From NCBI RefSeq assembly GCF_963676685.1, contig NC_092348.1, forward strand, positions 30,107,386-30,171,385: a stretch of DNA of 64,000 nt, in the 5' to 3' direction. Source of the stretch: Mytilus edulis. Its lineage: Eukaryota > Mollusca > Bivalvia > Mytilida > Mytilidae. Positions 55,386-64,000 of the stretch are shown one piece after another (the stretch's first letter is position 1; the number at the start of each line of letters is the position of its first letter). The position numbers and the translations under genes were made by a program. Under the pieces are notes generated by a model that saw nothing but the letters and a program-made list of their open reading frames with translations, had not been told where the DNA came from and ran no database searches.

Positions 55386-56749
55386 TGTTTAACAACTTAT
55401 ATTAACCTTCCTGAAATCATGCATGCAACATAGAATAATGATATAAAAGATCTGTGTCACTGCGGTGAGTAAAATGATTTTTGAAAATTATTTCCAGTTG
55501 CCGAAATTTTTAAAAATCTTTACTAATCAATGGGAGGAATGTCGATTTCAAAAACTATTTTAATGATAATATAGTTTTCTAAGAGCTTCAAAAAAATTTC
55601 AAACTCTTCTTATAGAAAAAAAAATGCTCTAAGTTGTTGTATTTTTCTAAAAACACATTCTGGAAATAAGTTATAATAACTATGTTCTGTTTGGTTCATT
55701 TGTGTCGTTGGATTACTGTCGTATTCATGATTACCTCTACACATCCATTTCATTTTTACAAGATGAGTGAAAGTTTAAACTGAATAAGTATAAGACGTTT
55801 TTGAACATGCTTCATAATACGAGAACTACAAAACAATATCACACAGGTAAAATAGTTGCCTTTTCCTTATAAAAAAGTAGAAAAGAAGATTGTTTTCTTT
55901 GATCAAATTTGACACTTTAGCCAATATGTTAATTATGTTAAATTTAGTTTAAATTAGAAAATTCTTGATAATAATTATACTCAGTACATTTACTTTCTTC
56001 TTATCTGATTTTCATTTACTTTTTAAATTTTAAAGCACATGCAATTTTGTTAATTTGGCACACACTCAACAAAAAATATTTAAAAAGAAAAAATGCAATA
56101 CTTTTTTTGTTTATTAAAAAACAAACCGAAAAACAGATTTACTGTTGTGATAACTATCTTCCTAATTGTTTTTAAAATTGTTTTGAATCACAATGGAAAT
56201 TGTATAACAACAACCGTAGTCCACTTGTCCCATAAAGCAGTGTGTTTCTCTGTGAGGTTAAACATCACAAGGTAAATATAATAAATATTAAGTTTTGACG
56301 AAGATAAATAATATGGCAAACATCTAAATAAGATATATATAGATTGTTCAATTTTTTCTTTTTCTAGAACGTTAAGTATGTACCTCAGGTTGAGTTTTTT
56401 TGTCAAATGTAATGACTCTTTGTTTCCCCTTATAAAATGCAAGGTAAAAACCTTTGCCCTATAACATCCATTTTCTTTTCCTATAAGTTCTCGAAAAGCT
56501 CATAACAGGTCTTTAAAAAAATAAAGGGACATTCAAATGCTCGATATTATGTATCACTTTCATTGATGGTTGAACCAAATATGATCATATTTTTTTCTTT
56601 TCTTCCAATGTGCGACCCAAAATGAATAATACCAATGCAAATATTAAGTTAAAGTCCGAGTCAGTCTTTTCATGCCATTTGAAAAAAGTAATATTTTGAA
56701 AGGACTGAGCTACATAACCTGTCAATATTTTCATCTTATTTTGTTTTTA
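55386..56749. other. Intergenic AT-rich DNA
   Basis: No feature supported. Confidence 0.5.
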
Positions 56750-57120
56750 GGGGCACAAGCTACGAGTTGGCTATAGAATCAACGCAATGTGTTGCGTTTT
56801 TAAAGTATATTTCTATGTGCATATTACCGTCGGCAGTCTTCGGGGATAGATCGATAGTAAATTTATCTTCGCTATCCAAGGTTAACGATCCACTTGGAGA
56901 GGAGCGAAGTAGATCGTAACCCTTGGTTAGCAAAGATGTAGTAAATTAGATGCCGTCTAGACTAAAATACACACGAAACGATGATACATATTATCGAGTC
57001 CATGCCTGCGAATTATTTTTTTTTAAGACTTTTTATAATTTCGATATACACTTTAGTATGATATAAATCAAATATGAGAATTTGAGTTTAATCGATGTAC
57101 ATGATTTTTACAAAGGTTTC
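56750..57120 (-). mobile_element. Reversed, truncated relative of the 48294 element, with a hairpin MITE inside
   Basis: Begins GGGGCACAAGCTACGAG (right TIR of the 48294 family in reverse) and carries GATGCCGTCTAGACTAAAAT and ATATGAGAATTTGAGTTTAA, complements of internal parts of that element. The far TIR is missing. A CTTCGCTAGCC-type hairpin occupies 56866-56938. Confidence 0.6.
56866..56938. mobile_element. Hairpin MITE, CTTCGCTAGCCAAGG family, copy 2
   Basis: CTTCGCTATCCAAGGTTAACGA and, at the right, TCGTAACCCTTGGTTAGCAAAG; same size and order as 7979-8050, with substitutions. Confidence 0.65.
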
Positions 57121-57129
57121 AACTCCCTC

Positions 57130-57330
57130 AGGCAAAGTTGGCTTTAGATGAATTTGGCTATTTATTTTAGGTATTTTTGACATAAAGCTCTTCAACGATT
57201 TTCGGTACTTATACATCTTCGGATTTCAAATGTTTGGCTTTGAGCGTTCCTGATGAAGGTAAATCCAGAAAAGCGCCTCGGACGCAATAAATTATAAAAC
57301 GTGTTGTTTTCCATTTTTTACAGCCAACTT
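57130..57330. repeat. Probable dispersed-repeat relic
   Basis: Contains TTTGAGCGTTCCTGATGAAG and GCGCCTCGGACGCA, which look like a common molluscan interspersed repeat from memory; no second copy in this window. Confidence 0.3.
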
Positions 57331-58397
57331 TTGATTAAAAGTATCGAGTTTACTGAATTCAAGATTTTAAAAATTTCAAACATAAGACTTAGTACATCCT
57401 TAAGATTCACCCAGTGATTTAACGCCGTTGCAACGACTTCTAAATCACGCTATATCACTCATTTCGCAATTTAAGTCAAAGTTGATGACAATGCTACACA
57501 CTTAAGTCACGTTTCAACGCCCTCTTGGGATCAATAGATTTTGATTGTCAACATCATTACTTGTTACGAGCATTGAACCAGTTTTAGAAAAATTACATCT
57601 GTATCACAGTCATGTCTGTTCTAATAAAAGACTCATGTTGGGCCTGCTTTTGCCTGTATTAAATCACAAACGGGCGTGATTGTATATTCATTTACACATT
57701 GTATAAAGAAAATATTCTACTGACTTTTATAATTGAAAATGATGATGAAAGGGAAGCAAATGATACTTATAACCATAATGTCTGTGATAACTGTACTGTT
57801 TTGCATTATAAAGAAACACAACTTATAACCAAATATTATAATGGATAAAGCTTTACGTGATGTACACCCCATAAAAACCCAACCCTCTCAGTCTCGAAAT
57901 GAATAAAAACAAATATTTCGAAGGGACTACATAGAACCGGCTCCTTATTATGTCAACCAAATAGCTTAAATGACAAAAAACATTTACATATTGCTAAAGG
58001 CATTCATGGTGAGGTAACTTACGTCAGACAAATATACATTTATGTTTGCAACAAACAAACACTCGAAAACACCCAAAGTACCTTTAAATGTTTAACAAGA
58101 TTCCTTTCTAAAAAAAATGAATATCTAGTTGTGTTTGTCAATGACAGCACTTTTTTTTTTACCGAACAGAACTTGAAAATAAGGTCAATCAATTTTTAAG
58201 AAAGACAATATTTCAACGAAAAGACCAACATTTTCACCACCCAGGAAACGACGATGCACTGAAGTTTTCTTTACATATCAATTATAACTCGGCCAAAATA
58301 TTCCCCCCAATATTTTGAATTATTTCATTCTTATTATTTTAAAATGTGTAACGTCACAATTTAAAGTTTGTTGTCAGTGGGAGTAAACTTAGGTAAA

Positions 58398-58846
58398 CGG
58401 ACAGAAAGTCACAGGACAAAAAGTCACAAACAATCTGTTGACAATTGTTTGAACATATAAGAGAAATATCTTGAAATATTTACTTTTGAATACATATATT
58501 CATATAAAAGTTTAGGAAATGTGTCATTATACTTGAAAAATGAAGATTTATTTAATTTTAATCATGCAAAAGAAAAATTTCTTGGCATCATGAAGCCATT
58601 TAAGTGCCAAGCCACTTTGACATTTTGCTTTTTTTTTTTTAACAATTATCATCTTTCATATTTTTTTGATAAATTTTATTTACAAAGTTGGTTTATATAC
58701 TGTAACAATAGTTCAAGAGAAATACAAAAATATTTTTGTAGAAATAAGTGTTTTGTATTCAAAGAAAATAATCAGAAAAAATGAATTGTGACTTTTTGTC
58801 CGTGACTTTTTTTCTGTAACTTTTTTGTCCTGTGACTTTCTGTCCT
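58398..58846. mobile_element. TIR element with GGACAGAAAGTCACAGGAC ends
   Basis: Left GGACAGAAAGTCACAGGACA then AAAAGTCACA; right end the complement with an extra internal copy (GTGACTTTTTGTCC). About 449 bp, AT-rich interior. The 87-residue ORF inside is low-complexity and not convincing. No clear target duplication. Confidence 0.65.
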
Positions 58847-59073
58847 ACATTCTAAACTTATAGGGGTCAATTTGAGGAAAGTACCTTATTGATATTTGTC
58901 TGTATAACAACACATTCATTGTATTTCTTCTACTAAATTGGCTTTCCAAACTTTTGATCCAGAGTGAACCCAATGATAAATATTATTCCAGAATAATGTG
59001 TTGCACACATGAAAATCATATTTAATACTCTTTTTAATACGATTTAGGTAAATACAACGTTAACCCAAACAAG

Positions 59074-60052
59074 ATGAAAATATTCAAGATTCTGTGCACA
59101 ATACTGTTGATGTTGATGGCAGTTTTAGCGGGAACAGCCAGTGGACGGCATGCATACGACAAAAGAATCAAAAGAGATGCTAACGGCAACAAATTGGGAA
59201 GCGTAGACCCGGTTCTACCAGACGACTTCCAAAAGAATGCACTGGGTGAGTAGTTAATCTTGTTGACTCGAAGAAAATGACGTCTGAAGATTTAGGAACA
59301 ATAACTACAGAATCAGTTTAAAACACTTATGCATGGGTTAAATATATAAAACGTATGTAATTAGCCTTCCTGAACCAACTATTGACTCGGAATTACAGTG
59401 TCGTTTTTTTGCCTGATATACCAAAAACATTTTATATATGTTTTTTTTTAAAGAAACAATATAGTCCCAAAATGGCGGAGTTAAGATATGCCGTAATAAC
59501 CAAAAAAAAAAAACCAGATCAAATTAACATTGTTGTCGTACAAAGTAAAATACAACAGTAAATAAGCCATACAAAGATTTTGTGTGATGTATTTAACATT
59601 TTGTATTGCATATTATTTGTTTACATTTCATACTGACATTTTACAATGACGTGAGTGCGGTTGACAAATTTGATGGATAGCAGTAGTTAGATAAATGTCA
59701 ATTGTGATCGAACTATATCTTATAATTATCCCGTTTCTCAGTTCAACAAATTGAAACCATTCATAACATTTAAAATGTTTCGAAAATAAAAATATATCAT
59801 CTTTCCGATTAAAAGATAATTTAATTTTACTATAGAATAATCAATTTGACATGCAATATCGTCAACAGTAGAATTTTTCTGACCAAATGCACATTTTGAC
59901 ATTACAGAATGCACAAATCTTTCATTATTTACTATTAATATGAATTTGCTGTAATAGTATTTATATAACGTCCGTGAACTGATTTACTGTAGTACCACAC
60001 AAAACGTACGTTCTAAATAAGACAACTATTTTTTTCAGGTGCAAAGAGATGA
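59074..60052 (+). CDS. Small secreted peptide precursor, two exons, 61 aa, unrecognised
   Basis: Exons 59074-59245 and 60039-60052, intron GT-AG (donor GTGAGT, acceptor TTTTTTCAG), phase 1. Residues 1-24 form a classic signal peptide: basic start (MKIFK), hydrophobic core (ILCTILLMLMAVLAG), small residues TASG. Dibasic sites follow: KR at 30-31, KR at 33-34, and KR at 60-61 as the last two codons, supplied by exon 2. Cleavage would leave about 25 residues between IKR and the terminal KR, beginning DANGNKLGSVDP. The mature part has no cysteine and no amidation glycine directly before the final KR. AATAAA follows at 60199. The form suggests a neuropeptide-like prohormone or a linear secreted peptide; I do not recognise the family. 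Read without splicing, the frame stops at once (LGE then TAG), so the exon 2 ending depends on the inferred intron. Confidence 0.7.
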
Positions 60053-60198
60053 GAGGATCAGTAACACAACGGACTAGAACTTTTATAATCATATTGGTGG
60101 ATTTGGTCTCTATATTAACGTTTCTGTATTTGTCATATTTCTTTATATCATGTAAATCATAATTCTACTTCCCAAACATTATATTGTGTTACTTGAAA

Positions 60199-60204
60199 AA
60201 TAAA
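60199..60204 (+). terminator. Poly(A) signal of the small secreted peptide gene
   Basis: AATAAA about 150 bases after the predicted stop in exon 2, a usual 3' UTR length for so small a gene. It supports the idea that the second exon is terminal. Confidence 0.45.
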
Positions 60205-60916
60205 TCATTTGCCTTCAAAGAATTGTACAATCTTTTCACTTTATGTGATATGTTCTGTTGACAGTTTCAGACTTAATTTTGCCTTTAATCTGACTAAGAG
60301 GAAATAACACAATAAAGGTCAGCTACAAAGTTTGCAATTTGAGAATAGTGATAAAAGTAAAACCAACGATATTAAATATTTTTAATAATTATATGATTTA
60401 CTTAATTGTTCAATAACTCCATATCTAAAAGAAAACATTTGAGGCAGCGTGGCAATATAAAGAAAACATGATATATATTTATAGCAGGAGACAATTACCC
60501 TGTCGACGCGACAGTCTCATTCCATTTGAAGTTATCTTATATCACCTTGATCTATACTGAGAAAAAAATTGATGGTTACATTGTGATACTTTTAGAGATA
60601 TGATAACATTAAAAGTTACACCATAAACACGGAGAACTGTTTGTTATTGCTTAAGTTATGAGACTGACAGCCATGTTAAAATATCAATCGGTACAACTCC
60701 AACGAATTTGCACGACTTGTCACGCTTTGATACGACGGTCAAAATTCATGAACCCTCTGTAATGATGTTGTAATTATATAAGTTTGTTTTTGGTCGTACC
60801 TGATTGCCAATTAGCCAGTTGGAAGGATTTCTTTACAGAAAATCTCAACATTGTTCCAAAATTTCACAACCGATACCAGATAATCTCAACCTGACATACT
60901 TTATAATATATCCAGC

Positions 60917-61638
60917 TTAAGGTAGCACAATACAAAGAATTTTCATCCCCAATCAGACATCTTTAAACTGATGTAATTCCACTCATCTTTCTTTAAATTT
61001 TATAAATGAGGCACCAAAAGAAAGAAGAAGGATTAATCTTTCAAATTGTGATAATTTCATTATGACATAATTCTTACATAATTAATTGTTATGTAATTAG
61101 TTGCCATATTGTGATGTCCATACTTGAATGAATTTAGCTTCTTTGTTATTCATAGCATCCCAAAATATTTTATAGATTCTTGCACAACACAGTGTGACCT
61201 CCAAAACTGTGTCTCAGATTTTTCCTATTGTATTTCATTCTCTCATAAATCTACAATGAAATTTGCAACATCAATTCATAAGAGACCACTAAATGCAATT
61301 GGGTATAAAATTTGTTCTATTGATGTTTTCGGAAATCTGAGACACAGTTTTGGAGGTCCAGCTGTGTTGTACAAGAATCTATAAAATATTTTGGGATGCT
61401 ATGAAGAGCAAAGACGCTAAATTCATTAAAGTGTGGACATCACAATATAGCAACTAATTACATAATAATTAATTATGTAATAATTATGTCATAATGAAAT
61501 TATCACAATTTGAAAGACTAATCTTTGTTCTTTCCTTTGGTACCTCATTTATAATATATAAAGAAGGATTAAATGAATTACATCAGTTTAAAGTTGTCTG
61601 ATTGGGAGTGAAAAAATCTTTGTATTGTGCTACCTTAA
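60917..61638. mobile_element. 722-bp fold-back element, arms about 310 bp, TTAA ends
   Basis: TTAAGGTAGCACAATACAAA at the left and its complement ending at 61638. The two arms align along most of their length (for example TGAGACACAGTTTTGGAGGT and its complement) around about 100 bases of unique centre. TTAA at both outer ends fits a piggyBac-type target but could be part of the TIR. An 86-residue ORF across the centre is a by-product. Confidence 0.8.
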
Positions 61639-62277
61639 TAAAAGTTAAATTCGTAAGATATAAATAACAACTGTAACACTATTGTACGTTTATAGCAACG
61701 AAGAAGAACACGTATATATTGATATAGACGATACGTATTGATGAACTCATTTTCATGATGTCAAAAACTTAAGAGCTGGCCTCACTTACATGCGGGGGAA
61801 AGGTCATTCCGATGTCATTTTAAATCATATTGGTCCAAGTAATGAACGAGAGAAACTCTCATGCAGTTTTCTATGGCATGAAATTCTCCTATTTAAAAAC
61901 ATTATTAACAGATTGACAATAAATTGACGAAAAGTCGACCTACCCTATGTATGTATTTTTTATATTCTGTACCAGAAAAGTTTAACAGGAAGTGCCATTA
62001 CAATTTTTTCTCGCTTGACCATTTTGTTGAGATTTGATGGTTTACCAGGCGTGAATAAGTTGAATTTTATCGAATATTTATTTTCACAGATGACGACGGA
62101 TATATATTCCAATTATGGTAACATTAATCGCGCCCACTTGCCCTAGAAAATTATCATTTAAGGCACTATATATATTTATTCTAGAAGACTAACAATCCCC
62201 TTTTATATTTAGCAATCACATGTTTAATTACTGTTTACAAAATTGGTTTGATTCATTAGTTCATATGCTTGAAGTGT
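61639..62277. other. Non-coding DNA, 3' side of the Death-domain gene
   Basis: Presumably includes the 3' UTR of the reverse-strand gene. No clear poly(A) signal chosen; nothing else recognised. Confidence 0.4.
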
Positions 62278-62558
62278 TCAGTTTACATGTTTAGAAATAA
62301 TGGTTAGCAATTTTGCCCCACACTGTGCTGACTTGGCGGTTTCAAGGAAATTCTTCACAAGGTCTGTTCCTTTATGTATCGCACTATCTGATAGTCGCCA
62401 TACATCTAACATCCTCAGTGTCTGTCTTACTGCTCCCGGTTGACTGTGTTGGATTTGATTGATTTCATCATTTGTAAAACCAAGTTTTTTCGCCATGGAT
62501 TCCCACTCACCAGCTATCGCAAACGACATTTTCTCTAAACTATCATTGGAAAATATTC
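62278..62558 (-). CDS. Death-domain protein, terminal exon
   Basis: Reverse-strand exon; acceptor TTTGTAG, stop at 62278. It codes 92 residues, most of a six-helix Death domain: FAIAGEWESMAKKLGF, NDEINQIQ, then MLDVWRLSD and LVKNFLETAKS fit the family pattern (W..LA..LG ... I..I ... ML..W ... L...L). Death domains mediate homotypic assembly in apoptosis and innate immune signalling, a family much expanded in bivalves. The internal Met at 62529 is not the start, since the frame continues upstream through a good splice site. Which family member this is cannot be told without its N-terminal exons. Confidence 0.8.
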
Positions 62559-63444
62559 CTACAAATTTAGTGTAAACATTAGGTTATTGAAAAAGAAAAA
62601 GTTAACCTCATTTGTTTGAAGACACCACATTCAGTGGAAAAATTGGTTTCTATCGTAAAAGCGTTTTATATATATTTTAATCGTTTAACGAAAACACACA
62701 GTTACAAAAACGATACATTTAGATAAATATCGACCCTTAGAAACAAAACCGACTTTGCAGAGTACTACGCTTCTATTTGTTTTTAATATAAAATAACAAA
62801 ATCTTGAATAAAGATTCTAAATATTTGCTTAGTTTATTGAAGTCCAAATTTCAGTATCAAAAGGCGGTGATCACACTTATTATATATATTAATATATATA
62901 CTAAAACATGCAAATTTATAAAAAAAACATAATTCCGCAAATCTTTTCCGTATCATTAGGTAATGAATACATTTATTATTTAAATCCCTAAACATAAAAG
63001 GAAAGAGGAATAATAAAAAAAACAAACCAACTTAAAAAAAACATACGTTAGATACGACTGAACTGATTTTTTCGTTACAGTTTTGTTACATTCCTAACTG
63101 TAGTATTACCCTTGACAATTGATTGCAGATAATTTTAAACATTACTAAGAAAAATGTCGTTTGAAATTATAATCAAAATGAGTAGTTTCTGAAAATATTT
63201 TTTTTTACTTTAAAATTTAATAAAGGCAACAGTAGCATACCGCTGTTCGAAATTCATAAATCGATTGAGTAAAAAAAATCCGGGCTACACACTAAAACTG
63301 AAGGAAAACACATCAAATATAAGAGTGGAACTACGACACTACAGAAACACAACACTAAAAAGTAACACACAGAGAAACGAACTATGATATAGCAATGGCC
63401 AAAATATACACTGTGAATAAGTGCAGTAGAAATAATTTAAATAC

Positions 63445-63529
63445 CTGTGCCACCAGTGTATGGTTTAATAAACTGATGCGCTTCTGATTCCAGTTTGTCA
63501 TCATGATGAGACGTTATTATCTTCTCGAC
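63445..63529 (-). CDS. Death-domain protein, penultimate exon
   Basis: Acceptor TTATTTCAG, donor GTATTT; 85 nt coding VEKIITSHHDDKLESEAHQF and IKPYTGGT, ending in phase 1. It joins the next exon as G|GA, giving a continuous frame into the Death domain. No domain is evident in this linker. Confidence 0.65.
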
Positions 63530-63945
63530 CTGAAATAATATCCAGTGTACTGTTTTAATAGATATCAAAACGAAATAAATGAATGAAAGCGAATTTCTAT
63601 TCTCAAAAGGCAACACAGTTTTTGTTGGGGTTCTTGTTGCTTAGTCTTTAGTTTTCTAAGTTGTGTCTTGTGTACTATTATTTGTCTGTTTGTCTTTTAA
63701 CTTTTTAGCTATCCCGTTGTCAGTTTTTTTTTTATCTATGAGATTGACTGATCCTTCTGGTATCTTTCTCCCCTCTTTTAATTTTTAAATACAAGTAGAC
63801 AAACGCAGCTTCAAAGGATGCAGTTATAATTGGTTTATGTACCTGTTATTGGAATTTTAGCTCTGCGAAATCTTTACGAAAAGTGAAAAATTCATTTAAA
63901 TATATCTTCAGTTTGTCTTGGCTGGGATTATTTCGGAAAAATCAC

Positions 63946-63999
63946 ATCATAGAGTTTGATGTTAGGACGGATGGATTGCTGCTCTTCTTGTGTAAACCA
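63946..63999 (-). CDS. Possible further exon of the Death-domain gene, cut by window edge
   Basis: One reverse frame reads WFTQEEQQSIRPNIKLYD up to a weak GTGATT donor, in phase 0 with the acceptor at 63529. If not spliced there, the frame stops five codons on. The amino-acid composition looks coding, but the donor is poor and the exon start is outside the window. Confidence 0.3.
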
Positions 64000-64000
64000 G

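Noticed and set aside
58521-58784. 87-codon ORF within the GGACAGAAAGTCAC element
   Set aside because: Phe/Asn/Lys-rich composition expected from AT-rich DNA, no homology and no conserved start.
61124-61384. 86-codon ORF in the fold-back centre
   Set aside because: It crosses the hairpin apex, and its two ends are reverse complements of each other, so it is a structural by-product.

Overview
The window looks like nuclear DNA of a bivalve mollusc, most likely a mussel close to Mytilus. This is inferred from AT-rich sequence, short GT-AG exons separated by long introns, two conserved animal genes, and many interspersed repeats of kinds I associate with mussel genomes. No bacterial operon, CRISPR array, rRNA, convincing tRNA or virus-like gene was seen.

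Four protein-coding loci can be supported. (1) 11801-21258 (+): a four-exon homologue of ATMIN/ASCIZ, the zinc-finger transcription factor that controls dynein light chain LC8. It has four C2H2 fingers and a huge C-terminal exon carrying about 22 TQT LC8-binding motifs. (2) 29735-46853 (+): a complete eleven-exon TENT4 (PAPD5/PAPD7, Trf4-type) non-canonical poly(A) polymerase of 658 residues with all catalytic residues. (3) 59074-60052 (+): a two-exon, 61-residue small secreted precursor with a signal peptide and dibasic cleavage sites, which I do not recognise. (4) 62278-63529 (-), probably continuing past the right edge: the last exons of a gene ending in a Death domain.

Layout: 1-11.6 kb is intergenic and repeat-rich, with TIR elements, a dead LINE and long dispersed repeats. 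11.8-21.3 kb is ATMIN, with a TIR element in intron 1 and a long repeat in intron 3. 21.3-29.7 kb is intergenic and holds several minisatellites. 29.7-46.9 kb is TENT4, whose introns hold two hAT-like elements and a nest of repeats. 46.9-59 kb is 3' UTR and intergenic, with further TIR elements and tandem repeats. 59-64 kb holds the peptide gene, a 722-bp fold-back element and the Death-domain gene.

The loci do not form an obvious pathway. The two large genes are tandem neighbours with unrelated roles (LC8 transcription and RNA tailing). Most unexplained structure is mobile-element archaeology: several insertions can be resolved to the base by target-site duplications, some nested inside other repeats. 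The least explained coding item is the small secreted precursor.
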